Shown here: positions 8,740-17,072 of the stretch, one piece after another
Numbering within the stretch: the first letter of the stretch is position 1
Layout: every line of letters starts with the position of its first letter
Source: WVZH01 sp034430425
GTDB taxonomy: Bacteria; Chloroflexota; Anaerolineae; Anaerolineales; E44-bin32
DNA length: 64,000 nt
Assembly (NCBI GenBank): GCA_034430425.1
Contig: DAOUEK010000019.1
Span: forward strand, 1-64,000
Reading direction: 5' to 3'
Position numbers and translations under genes: made by a program
Notes under the pieces: generated by a model
Told to the model about the DNA's origin: nothing
What the model saw: the letters and a program-made list of their open reading frames with translations, nothing else
Databases searched by the model: none

Positions 8740-9342
8740 ATGCCGGATCGTACACAGGAACAGGAATGGATCGGTCTTGCTGTGCAAGGCGATGATGATG
8801 CGTTCGCACGTTTGGTCGAAGCGTACCAGGCGCCTGTTTACAACCTTTGTTACCGGATGTTGGGTGATGGAGCGGAGGCAGAAGATGCTGCGCAGGAATC
8901 CTTCCTAAAAGCCTATCAAGGCATCGGCAGCTACGATACCAAACGATCGTTTACGACCTGGCTGCTTTCCATCGCTTCCCATCATTGTATCGACCGTCTG
9001 CGGAAGAGGCGAATCCTGACCATGTCTTTTGAAGATCTGCTCCCAGGCCAGGAAAAACCTGACAGCAAGCCCGGCCCGGAAGCCATGCTTACCCGATCCG
9101 AAACCGAGGCCTCGATCCGTGTACTTCTAGAACAATTGGGTGACAAAGACAGAGCAGCGATTGTATTGCGTTATTGGTATGAAATGTCATATGAGGAGAT
9201 TTCGCATACACTCTCCCTCAGCGTATCGGCCGTGAAAAGTCGATTACACAGAGCTCGACGCGAGGTGGCGAAGCAATGGATGGATCAGGAAGCCAGTATA
9301 TTTGCAAGGCGAGGTAGACATGATGAAGCATCAGCCCTTTGA
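8740..9342 (+). CDS. ECF-type RNA polymerase sigma factor
   Basis: A 200-residue extracytoplasmic-function sigma factor. Region 2 spans roughly residues 24-90 (FARLVEAYQAPVYNLCYRML, AEDAAQESFLKAY, FTTWLLSIASHHCIDRLRKRR) and region 4 roughly residues 130-185 (DRAAIVLRYWYEMSYEEISH, then LSVSAVKSRLHRARR), the helix-turn-helix that reads the -35 element. No sigma region 3 is present, as expected for this class. The start ATG follows AGAGAAGGGT. Its 3' end overlaps the anti-sigma gene by 23 bases, the usual arrangement for a sigma factor held by a membrane anti-sigma factor. The third gene of the cluster may be a target or a co-regulated envelope protein. Confidence 0.95.
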   Translation: MPDRTQEQEWIGLAVQGDDDAFARLVEAYQAPVYNLCYRMLGDGAEAEDAAQESFLKAYQGIGSYDTKRSFTTWLLSIASHHCIDRLRKRRILTMSFEDLLPGQEKPDSKPGPEAMLTRSETEASIRVLLEQLGDKDRAAIVLRYWYEMSYEEISHTLSLSVSAVKSRLHRARREVAKQWMDQEASIFARRGRHDEASAL

Positions 9343-9865
9343 AAAATGGTTGTTCGAGCAAGAGGCGCTCTCTGAAGATGAGGCGCAATTGCTGCAAGAC
9401 CATCTTGCATCTTGTCCACAATGCGCCGCGGCTGCAAACGCACTGCGTGCTGTAGAAGAGCGATTCTGCACCGCTGCTGCGATTTCACCCCAGCCGGGTT
9501 TCACCAATCGTTGGCGTGCGCGCCTGGCGCGGAAGCGTAAGATCGAACGTCAAAGAGAGAACACATCCACCATTGCCACGTTTTCTATCGGCCTCGTACT
9601 CTTGCTGCTGGTTGTTGGTGCTCGTCTGTTGCCATTGCTTCAATTGGTGGCACCACAGTTTATCGCCTGGTTTGAGAGTGTTTCCGACACAATCGTGCAT
9701 TTGAGTCTGGCTGGCGAAGTTTTGTTTACGATCCTTGGGAGTGCGATCGCCAGTATACCGTTAGGACTTCGGATCGCTATCCCCTTGGCGTTGTTCTTAA
9801 TGTTTGCTTTATGGTTCACTTCGATATACCGTCTTGGCATTTTACCAGTTCGCAGGAGGTTGTAA
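9320..9865 (+). CDS. Membrane anti-sigma factor with zinc-finger (ZAS) domain
   Basis: A 181-residue protein with an N-terminal ZAS domain: HLASCPQC provides the HX3CX2C signature of zinc-containing anti-sigma factors. About residues 85-105 and 135-165 are hydrophobic and should cross the membrane, leaving the ZAS domain in the cytoplasm to bind the upstream ECF sigma factor. The ATG at 9320 follows AAGGCGAGGTAG and overlaps the sigma gene; an earlier TTG at 9302 is less likely. It ends one base before the bactofilin-like gene, so the three form one operon. How release of the sigma factor is triggered cannot be seen in the sequence. Confidence 0.9.
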   Translation: MMKHQPFEKWLFEQEALSEDEAQLLQDHLASCPQCAAAANALRAVEERFCTAAAISPQPGFTNRWRARLARKRKIERQRENTSTIATFSIGLVLLLLVVGARLLPLLQLVAPQFIAWFESVSDTIVHLSLAGEVLFTILGSAIASIPLGLRIAIPLALFLMFALWFTSIYRLGILPVRRRL

Positions 9866-9866
9866 G

Positions 9867-10910
9867 ATGAAACGTTTTTCCGCAGTTGTGGGTTTGATCG
9901 TTCTACTGACTTTTGCTGTTCCGACACCCGCAGTTGCCAGTGAGTCTTCGGATGGCCGAGTTGTACTTGGAGGCACCTATCGTCTCGAAAGTGGAGATGT
10001 CCTCGACGGAGACCTGGCCATCATCGGTGGCGCTGCACATCTGGAGGAGGAGTCGCGAGTTACGGGTTCTGTCCTCGTGCTTGGCGGCAATCTTGATGTT
10101 TACGGCCAGATCGATGGCGATGTGATCATCGTCGGTGGGAATACCAATCTTGGCCCGGCCGCTTTGATCCGAGGGGATGTGGCCACATTGGGTGGAAACC
10201 TAAATGCCGATGATGCTCAAATCGAAGGCGAATTGATCAGTGGTTCTGATTTTGTAATTCCTTTCGATTTTGAAAATTTCGAGTTTACCTTCGATCAGTT
10301 GCCCGCGTTCGCTGTACCGAACATTGGCATGAGTGTTGAAACCCGGGTATTGTCGTACCTTTTCATGAGTTTCCTGATGACGGCGATCGCTGTGATCGTG
10401 GTGGTGTTCTGGCCAAAGAATGTTCGTACGACCGCCGCAGTCTTGGCCAAACAGCCCGTCGCTTCCGGGGGAATGGGATTGCTAACCCTTTTCGTTGTTA
10501 TGCCTGTTTTGACATTGCTAATCATCACCATATGTCTGATACCGGTTTCCCTTTTTGGTTTCTTGATTTTTGGATTGGCGTGTGTATTTGGTGTGGTCGG
10601 ACTGGGTTACCTGGTTGGAGAACGCCTTGAAAAAGCGTTGAATCAGGATTTCCAACCGGTCTTGTCTGCGGGATTGGGCACGCTCGTGCTCAATCTGGTC
10701 GTTGGTGGTATTGTCTTCGTACCATGCGTCGGTTTTCTCTTCTCGTTGCTGGTGGGCGCTTTCGGTCTGGGTGCGGTCTTGCTGACCCGTTTTGGGACAC
10801 GAACTTACCCGTACGTCGAATCCGAATTCAGTGCGCCGAGTGTAGTGGAAGCAGCAGGATCTGTTCCTGCACAAGCCTCAGGGGAATCTGAGGAAATGAA
10901 GGCTGAGTAA
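9867..10910 (+). CDS. Bactofilin-like polymer-forming membrane protein
   Basis: A 347-residue protein with a signal peptide (residues 1-25, VVGLIVLLTFAVPTPAVAS), a beta-helical N-terminal half of short hydrophobic-Gly repeats (GDLAIIGGAAHL, GSVLVLGGNLDV, GDVIIVGGNTNL, GDVATLGGNLNA) typical of bactofilin/polymer-forming folds, and a C-terminal half with about four to five transmembrane segments. Such hybrids are common in bacterial genomes downstream of ECF sigma/anti-sigma pairs, but their role is unknown; a surface-stress sensor or envelope scaffold is plausible. The ATG at 9867 follows CAGGAGG. A strong intrinsic terminator lies downstream at 10996-11045. Confidence 0.82.
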   Translation: MKRFSAVVGLIVLLTFAVPTPAVASESSDGRVVLGGTYRLESGDVLDGDLAIIGGAAHLEEESRVTGSVLVLGGNLDVYGQIDGDVIIVGGNTNLGPAALIRGDVATLGGNLNADDAQIEGELISGSDFVIPFDFENFEFTFDQLPAFAVPNIGMSVETRVLSYLFMSFLMTAIAVIVVVFWPKNVRTTAAVLAKQPVASGGMGLLTLFVVMPVLTLLIITICLIPVSLFGFLIFGLACVFGVVGLGYLVGERLEKALNQDFQPVLSAGLGTLVLNLVVGGIVFVPCVGFLFSLLVGAFGLGAVLLTRFGTRTYPYVESEFSAPSVVEAAGSVPAQASGESEEMKAE

Positions 10911-10995
10911 TCTACACGCTTCTGGTACCGAAGCGTGCATGTGATCGACTCGAGATTGGATCTTCCATAAGACTGTCCGTTCAACGGACGAAAAC

Positions 10996-11045
10996 CACAA
11001 AGGAGTGATTTCGGATCACTCCTTTGTGATTCCCGATTGTTTTTT
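10996..11045 (+). terminator. Intrinsic terminator after the sigma/anti-sigma/bactofilin operon
   Basis: A perfect 14-base-pair stem, CACAAAGGAGTGAT (10996-11009) with ATCACTCCTTTGTG (11015-11028) around a TTCGG loop. A T-rich run follows at 11039-11045. The stem lies 86 bases after the bactofilin-like stop codon. Confidence 0.8.
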
Positions 11046-11131
11046 GTACACAAGGTTTCCTCGATGTGAAAGTAAGACAGTGAACCTTAAAAACTTTCAA
11101 AATTTAATGTAGCGGACTAGCGCGAGACTTG

Positions 11132-11160
11132 GAGGATGCGCTATAATGCCTCGCATCCTC
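11132..11160 (+). promoter_or_regulatory. Inverted repeat flanking a -10-like box before dnaE
   Basis: GAGGATGCG (11132-11140) and CGCATCCTC (11152-11160) form a perfect 9-base inverted repeat enclosing TATAAT (11142-11147). The dnaE start is at 11178. No good -35 hexamer is present. It could be an operator masking the promoter or a leader hairpin. Confidence 0.4.
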
Positions 11161-11177
11161 AAGGACTCAGGTTGCTG

Positions 11178-14100
11178 ATGTCATTTGTACACTTGCACGT
11201 TCATTCTGAGTATTCCTTGCTGGATGGCCTGAGCCGTATCCCAAAACTGGTGCGACGGGCGGCGGAACTCGATATGCCGGCTCTCGCCCTGACGGATCAC
11301 GGCACCATGTTTGGGGTCGTATCCTTTTATCAGCAGGCGCGCAAAGTCGGTATAAAGCCGATCATCGGTATGGAAGCTTACCTCGCCGCCCGCGGTATGC
11401 AGGATCGCGATCCAAAATTGGACGGGCGATCCTTTCATCTTCTACTTCTCGCTGAGAATCAAACGGGTTACAAGAATCTACTCAAGATCGCCACAGCCGC
11501 ACAGCTGGACGGTTTTTATTACCGTCCTCGCATCGACCGAGAATTTCTCGCCGAACACAATGAAGGGTTGATCTGCACAACTGGCTGTATGTCGGGGGAG
11601 GTTCCACGGGCGCTACAGCATGGTCGAGAGAAGCATGCCCGTAAACGTCTCGATTGGTATTTCGATGTGTTTGGCCGAGATCGCTTCTTCTTTGAACTGC
11701 AGCATCACGACATTCCCGAGCTGCCCGCTATTAATCAGCAGTTAATAGAACTCGGAAAGCATTATCAAGCACATTTCATCGCCACCAATGATGTACATTA
11801 CGTAAACCCACAAGATGCAGCTTTGCAGGATATCATGCTCTGTATCCAGACCGGAGCCGTTCGAAGCGATCCGGATCGTATGCGCATGACCGATCCGTCG
11901 TATTATCTCCGGCCGTTTGATGAAATGAAGCAGCTCTTCGGGGATGTTCCTGGGGCGCTGGAGAATACACTCCTGATCGCCGAGCGGTGCAATGTCGATC
12001 TCGATTTCAAGGGATATCGTTTGCCCAATTTCGATGTACCGCAGGGATATACACCTCAGTCCTACCTGCGGGAGTTGTGTGACGCAGGGTTGCGCAATCG
12101 CTATGGTGAACATGCTTCGGATCATGTCTATCAGGAGCGATTGGAATACGAACTCTCCATCATTCATGATATGGGTTTCGATACTTACTTTCTCATCGTT
12201 TGGGATTTGTGTCGGTACGCACGTGAAGTGGGTATCTGGTACAACGCACGAGGCTCGGCGGCAGGTTCGATTGTCGCTTATTGCCTTGGAATTACACTCG
12301 TCGACCCCATCGAGCACGGTTTGATTTTCGAGCGTTTCCTAAATCCGGGACGGGTCTCCATGCCGGACATCGATCTTGATTTCCAGGACGATTTGCGCTG
12401 GAAGATGTTGGAGTATACGGCCAACAAATACGGGCGAGATCGTGTGGCGCAGATCATCACTTTCGGCACGTTGGGCGCACGCGCCGCGATTCGGGATGTC
12501 GGACGTGTGCTGGACATCCCGCTTCCTGAAGTCGATCGCATTGCCAAGATGGTGCCCAATATCCCCGGGAAACCGGTCACCATTCCCGAAGCGATCAAGT
12601 CGGTTGATTCAATGCGTGAGGCTTGCGCCGAAACCTCCTACCTGCGGGAGTTGATCGACACGGCCGCTCAACTCGAAGGTGTCGTTCGTAACGCCGGCAC
12701 ACACGCCGCGGGCGTAATCATCACCGATTTACCCATCACGGAATACATTCCCTTACATCGGCCAACGGGGGGAAACCAGGATGATAATCCGATTGGCTCC
12801 GTGACCCAGTTCGAAATGAATGTGCTCGATTCGCTGGGGTTACTCAAGGTGGATTTCCTCGGCCTATCGACACTTACGGTCATGGCGCGAGCCTGTCGTC
12901 TGATCCATGAAAATCATGGCATCGATTTGGATATTCATACCATCCCGCTCGACGATCCGGATACCTACGCCTTATTGGGTCGGGGAGATGTCCTGGGGGT
13001 CTTTCAAGTTGAAGGTGCAGGCATGCGCCGCAATTTAATCGAGATGAAACCACGCGAACTGGCGAATGTTGTCGCCATGGTGGCGCTTTATCGACCTGGC
13101 CCGATAGAGAAAATTCCCGATTACATCCGCCGCATGCATGGGTTAGAGAATATCGATTATCTCCATCCTGCATTGGAACCAATCCTGAAAGAGACATACG
13201 GAATCACCGTCTATCAAGAGCAGATTATGTATACGGCCATGAACCTGGCCGGCTATTCGGCTTCCGAGGCGGACAACCTTCGTAAGGCTGTAGCGAAGAA
13301 AAAGGCAGCTGTTTTAAGCCAACATCGCAGTTCATTCGTCGAAGGCGCCGTCGAAAACAACATTCCGGAAACTACGGCCAACACCATTTTCGATCAATGG
13401 GAGACCTTTGCTCGCTACGGTTTTCCCAAAGGCCATGCTGCAGACTATGCCGTGATTTGCGTCCAAACGGCATACCTCAAAGCGCACTATACGATGGAGT
13501 ATATGACGGCTTTGCTATCCGTCTTTAAGCACGACAGCGACAAGGTCTCGCTGTATATCGCCGACTGCAGGCGTCGTGGATTCGATGTCTTGCCGCCGGA
13601 TATCAACCACAGTGGACTTGATTTTCGGATTGTAAAGACAGCAGATGAAAACGACACAGGGGCGATTCGTTTCGGATTGGGTGCGGTTAAAAACGTGGGA
13701 GAGAGCGCGATCGAGAAAATCCTCGCTGTGCGGGATGCCGGCGGGGTCTTTGAGAACCTGACGGATTTCGCCCAGCGTGTGGACTTGCGGCAAATCGGCC
13801 GCCGTGCCATCGAAAGCCTGGCCCGTGTTGGCGCTCTCGATTCATTGGCCAACCGTGCAGTGGTTCTCGAATCGGTCGAGCGTTTGATGGCGATATCTGC
13901 TTCTCACTTTCGTGCCGCCGAAGTTGGCCAAATGACGTTTTTCGATTCGTCCGCAGTTGGAACGGAAAGCCCGGAATTCGCGACTGCAATGGTGGATATT
14001 CCTCGTCGCCGTCAGCTGCGATGGGAAAAGGAACTCCTTGGCGTGTATGTTTCCGATCATCCATTAACGCCCTATGTAGACACGCTGTCCGAAATCATCA

Positions 14101-15035
14101 CGCATTACAGCGCCGAATTGGAAGATGCCATTCACGGGCAAACGGTGGTTGTTGCCGGTGAGGTCAGTCACATCCGACCGTATCAGACGCGCAGCGGAAA
14201 ACCGATGGGCTTTGTGACGATCGAAGATCTGCAAGGAAACATTGAGTTGGTCGTTTTCAGTCGCGTCTGGGGTAAGGTTTCGGATTGGCTCCAGGAGGAC
14301 ATGATTGTTATCGTGAAGGGCAAGATCGATCTGGAACGCGGGGAACCGAAAATCCTGGCCGATAAAATAACCGCTGAATTGCCCGAGGTAAAGCCCGCAG
14401 AAGGCGATAATGCGACGGGTGAAATGTCACCCGTGCTGGTTGATGCGGAAATCTCAAGCGAAGGACAAGTACCAAATCGTAATGCCGTATCGAATCTGAT
14501 AGAATCTAGTCCGGAAGAGAACGATTCCGTGGACCAGGAGATCGTACTACCCCGGATCGAAAACGAAGCGCAGGTGGATTCTATTGATATAAACATCCCG
14601 CAGGCGCAAAATCCGGAAATGGAGCGGGAACCCGCCGATATTCCTGTACTGCATGCTGATCAAGTTGAAGAGAGCCTGCCATCGGGAAATGGAAAGGATC
14701 GTCCTTCAGTTGATGAGATCACCAGTCAGACTTCGCCTCATAAGCCCAGCATCCCTGTTTCGGGTCAGGAAATCGCTGATCTCCAGATGTTGACCATCCT
14801 GTTAAAGTCATCTGGCGATCACAACAAGGACACGTTACGCATGCGGCGAGTACATGGTTTGTTGACCTCCTATCCAGGCAACGATAAATACGTCTTCCAT
14901 GTATTCGAAGCTTCTCGAAGGTATCATCTCGAGTTTCCAAACTCAACGACTGGTTATTGCCCCGAGCTACATTCACAGTTATTATCCTTGTTAGGAGAAG
15001 GTACAATTCGAGTAGAACCGTTGAGGATGCAATGA
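11178..15035 (+). CDS. dnaE: DNA polymerase III alpha subunit
   Basis: Replicative DNA polymerase catalytic subunit, 1285 residues from the ATG at 11178 (MSFVHLHVHSEYS), which matches the conserved PHP-domain start; a longer frame from 11136 adds 14 unlikely residues. PHP-domain motifs (HLHVHSEYSLLDG, ALTDHGTMFG) are followed by the polymerase domain with catalytic MPDIDLDFQDD (about residues 395-405) and YGRDRVAQIITFGT, then helix-hairpin-helix and OB-fold segments (GQTVVVAGEVSHIRPYQTR). After the OB fold there is an acidic, low-complexity stretch of about 130 residues before a short conserved C-terminal domain. It overlaps the phosphofructokinase start by four bases. Confidence 0.96.
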   Translation: MSFVHLHVHSEYSLLDGLSRIPKLVRRAAELDMPALALTDHGTMFGVVSFYQQARKVGIKPIIGMEAYLAARGMQDRDPKLDGRSFHLLLLAENQTGYKNLLKIATAAQLDGFYYRPRIDREFLAEHNEGLICTTGCMSGEVPRALQHGREKHARKRLDWYFDVFGRDRFFFELQHHDIPELPAINQQLIELGKHYQAHFIATNDVHYVNPQDAALQDIMLCIQTGAVRSDPDRMRMTDPSYYLRPFDEMKQLFGDVPGALENTLLIAERCNVDLDFKGYRLPNFDVPQGYTPQSYLRELCDAGLRNRYGEHASDHVYQERLEYELSIIHDMGFDTYFLIVWDLCRYAREVGIWYNARGSAAGSIVAYCLGITLVDPIEHGLIFERFLNPGRVSMPDIDLDFQDDLRWKMLEYTANKYGRDRVAQIITFGTLGARAAIRDVGRVLDIPLPEVDRIAKMVPNIPGKPVTIPEAIKSVDSMREACAETSYLRELIDTAAQLEGVVRNAGTHAAGVIITDLPITEYIPLHRPTGGNQDDNPIGSVTQFEMNVLDSLGLLKVDFLGLSTLTVMARACRLIHENHGIDLDIHTIPLDDPDTYALLGRGDVLGVFQVEGAGMRRNLIEMKPRELANVVAMVALYRPGPIEKIPDYIRRMHGLENIDYLHPALEPILKETYGITVYQEQIMYTAMNLAGYSASEADNLRKAVAKKKAAVLSQHRSSFVEGAVENNIPETTANTIFDQWETFARYGFPKGHAADYAVICVQTAYLKAHYTMEYMTALLSVFKHDSDKVSLYIADCRRRGFDVLPPDINHSGLDFRIVKTADENDTGAIRFGLGAVKNVGESAIEKILAVRDAGGVFENLTDFAQRVDLRQIGRRAIESLARVGALDSLANRAVVLESVERLMAISASHFRAAEVGQMTFFDSSAVGTESPEFATAMVDIPRRRQLRWEKELLGVYVSDHPLTPYVDTLSEIITHYSAELEDAIHGQTVVVAGEVSHIRPYQTRSGKPMGFVTIEDLQGNIELVVFSRVWGKVSDWLQEDMIVIVKGKIDLERGEPKILADKITAELPEVKPAEGDNATGEMSPVLVDAEISSEGQVPNRNAVSNLIESSPEENDSVDQEIVLPRIENEAQVDSIDINIPQAQNPEMEREPADIPVLHADQVEESLPSGNGKDRPSVDEITSQTSPHKPSIPVSGQEIADLQMLTILLKSSGDHNKDTLRMRRVHGLLTSYPGNDKYVFHVFEASRRYHLEFPNSTTGYCPELHSQLLSLLGEGTIRVEPLRMQ

Positions 15036-16009
15036 CAAAAAAGATAAAGCGAATGGGAATACTATCTTCAGGAGGCGATGCTTCGGGAATCAACCCATGT
15101 ATCCGTGCTGCTGTACGAACGGCGATCTCAAAGGGTATTGAGGTTATGGGAATCCAGGAAGGATTCGACGGCCTCATCCGTGGTGAGATGCGGGAACTGC
15201 GCGCACGCGATGTGGGGGGAATCCTTCAGCGAGGCGGCACTTTCCTGCGAACAGCACGGTGCCCTGAGTTCAAAACTAAAAAAGGGCAGCGAGAAGCATT
15301 ACGTGAGTTAAACGAGTCCGAAATCGATGGCCTCATCGTGATCGGTGGGGATGGTTCGATGAACGGCGCCCACGCCCTGGCGGCATACGATTACCCGGTT
15401 GTGGGCGCTCCGGCGTCGATCGATAACGACATCTACGGCACGGAAATGTCTATCGGTGTAGATACGGCGTTGAACACCATCATGGAAGCAGTGGACAAAC
15501 TCCGTGATACGGCTTCTTCCCATCAGCGGGCCTTTTTGGTGGAGACGATGGGCCGGGGATGCGGTTATCTGGCACTGCAGGTGGGTATCGTATGCGGAGC
15601 GGAGATGATCATTGTTCCCGAAGAGGAAACCACAGTCGACGAAGTCTCCGAGGCGCTGGAAAGCGCCTATGAGCGGGGCAAAAATTCCGCCATCGTGGTC
15701 GTTGCCGAGGGCGCAAAGTTGAAGTGCTACGACATCGCAGCGGAACTCAACGCACGCGATATTGGTTTCGAAACACGGGTAACCATCCTGGGTCACGTCC
15801 CTCGAGGCGGCAGTCCGACGGCATTTGACCGCATGCTTGCATCGCGGTTGGGTGTTCGGGCGGTTGAATTGCTGTTGGAGGGCAAAACCGACGTGATGGT
15901 TGGTTTGCAAGAGCGAGCGATAGCCAGCGTTCCGCTGGAGGATGTGATCACACGCTCGCAATCCCCCAATCCGCGCTTCTTTGAAATTGCCCGCTTGATC
16001 AGTCGTTAG
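15032..16009 (+). CDS. pfkA: ATP-type 6-phosphofructokinase
   Basis: Phosphorylates fructose 6-phosphate to fructose 1,6-bisphosphate. The 325-residue length is that of short bacterial ATP-PFKs. The phosphoryl-donor loop reads GGDGS (residues 105-109); Gly at the fourth position is the ATP-type residue, where PPi enzymes have Asp. The catalytic segment is PASIDNDI (127-134), and ETMGRGCGYLA and HVPRGGSPTAFDR are conserved substrate-site motifs. The ATG at 15032 overlaps the dnaE stop (ATGA), so translation is coupled to the polymerase gene; an upstream in-frame start at 14957 lies wholly inside dnaE. A bidirectional terminator follows at 16031-16062. Confidence 0.93.
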   Translation: MTKKIKRMGILSSGGDASGINPCIRAAVRTAISKGIEVMGIQEGFDGLIRGEMRELRARDVGGILQRGGTFLRTARCPEFKTKKGQREALRELNESEIDGLIVIGGDGSMNGAHALAAYDYPVVGAPASIDNDIYGTEMSIGVDTALNTIMEAVDKLRDTASSHQRAFLVETMGRGCGYLALQVGIVCGAEMIIVPEEETTVDEVSEALESAYERGKNSAIVVVAEGAKLKCYDIAAELNARDIGFETRVTILGHVPRGGSPTAFDRMLASRLGVRAVELLLEGKTDVMVGLQERAIASVPLEDVITRSQSPNPRFFEIARLISR

Positions 16010-16030
16010 TTTGCCAAATTTTGCAGAAAT

Positions 16031-16062
16031 AAACGCCCGGCGCTTTTTGAAGCCGGGCGTTT
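16031..16062. terminator. Bidirectional terminator between convergent pfkA and PflX-like genes
   Basis: AAACGCCCGGC (16031-16041) pairs with GCCGGGCGTTT (16052-16062) around a 10-base loop. It lies 22 bases past the pfkA stop and 41 bases past the stop of the convergent radical SAM gene. T-runs are weak on both sides. Confidence 0.6.
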
Positions 16063-16102
16063 CGATTCAGGCAGGCCTTCCTGCATATTTCGATGAATTC
16101 CG

Positions 16103-17038
16103 TTAGAAGATAAAGCGTGAAATACCTTTACGTTTGTCCAGACGGGTAAATCCGGCGGCTTGGGCGAGTTCGACGGCACGCTGGTATTCATCATGGCGCA
16201 GGCCGCGATCGAGATGTTCGTGTTCGTGTGCCTTATACGCCGGGCGATACTGTCCCATGATGTTCAGATAGGTATCTTTGGAGACCTCATCTGCAATAAA
16301 CTGCACTACGTTTTCCGTTCCCGCGAGATCGTGCGGCAAGACGAGATGGCGGATTAAAAGACCGCGCTGGGCGATGCCCGCCGGGTCGATGTGAAGATCT
16401 CCCACCTGGCGGTGCATTTCTTTGACCGCATTGCGATTGGCTTCGGGATAGTTGAAGATTTTGGAAAGGCGTCGAGCGATGATCGGATCGCTGTACTTCA
16501 TATCCGGCATGTAGATATCGATAACGTTATCGAGCAGCGTCAGGGCTTCGATCGAGTCGAAACCGCCGGTGTTGTAAACAAGAGGGATATGCAGTCCATA
16601 ATCGACGGCGATCACGAGGGCTTCCAGGATTTCAGCGACGACATGGGATGGTGATACGAAGTTCAGGTTGTGGCAGCCTGTTTCCTGCATGCTGAGCATA
16701 ATTGCAGCCAATTCCTGGGAATCGACTTCCCGGCCGGCGGGACTCTGGCTGATGTCTGCGTTCTGGCAATATTGACAACGCAGGTTACACCATGAGAAGA
16801 AAATCGTTCCTGAACCTCGCCAACCGCGCAGGGGATCTTCTTCTCCGTGATGCGGACCGTAAAATGCGACACGCGCTTTTAATTTTGTGTTACAGGCACC
16901 CACTCGTATCGATCGATCGACACCGCAATATCGTGCACAAAGGTCACATGATTTTTCATATCGGCGCGCCTCTTGGGCGCGGTGTTGCAGTTCACCTTGC
17001 TGATGCAGACGAAGATAGCGTGGGCGCTCTGTCGTCAT
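16103..17038 (-). CDS. PflX-like radical SAM protein
   Basis: A 311-residue radical SAM protein of the COG1313/PflX group, related to pyruvate formate-lyase activating enzymes. The SAM-cluster motif CNLRCQYCQN (CX3CX2C) is at about residues 93-102, preceded by a second Cys group (CDLCARYCGVDRS and GAC) characteristic of this family. VYNTGGFDS and IYMPDMKYSD are further conserved segments. Members are predicted to make glycyl radicals or other SAM-derived modifications, but no substrate is known and no glycyl-radical enzyme is encoded in the window. The ATG at 17038 follows 34 bases after the PPi-type phosphofructokinase gene, suggesting co-transcription. Confidence 0.87.
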   Translation of the reverse strand: MTTERPRYLRLHQQGELQHRAQEARRYEKSCDLCARYCGVDRSIRVGACNTKLKARVAFYGPHHGEEDPLRGWRGSGTIFFSWCNLRCQYCQNADISQSPAGREVDSQELAAIMLSMQETGCHNLNFVSPSHVVAEILEALVIAVDYGLHIPLVYNTGGFDSIEALTLLDNVIDIYMPDMKYSDPIIARRLSKIFNYPEANRNAVKEMHRQVGDLHIDPAGIAQRGLLIRHLVLPHDLAGTENVVQFIADEVSKDTYLNIMGQYRPAYKAHEHEHLDRGLRHDEYQRAVELAQAAGFTRLDKRKGISRFIF

Positions 17039-17072
17039 GCGCGGGTTATTCGCTCCTGTTTATCGTGTTCAT

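Noticed and set aside
13687..14064. Minus-strand frames inside dnaE
   Set aside because: Low-complexity Arg/His/Pro-rich translations typical of antisense frames.
15308..15961. 217-codon minus-strand frame inside pfkA
   Set aside because: Antisense shadow; the plus strand has complete PFK motifs.
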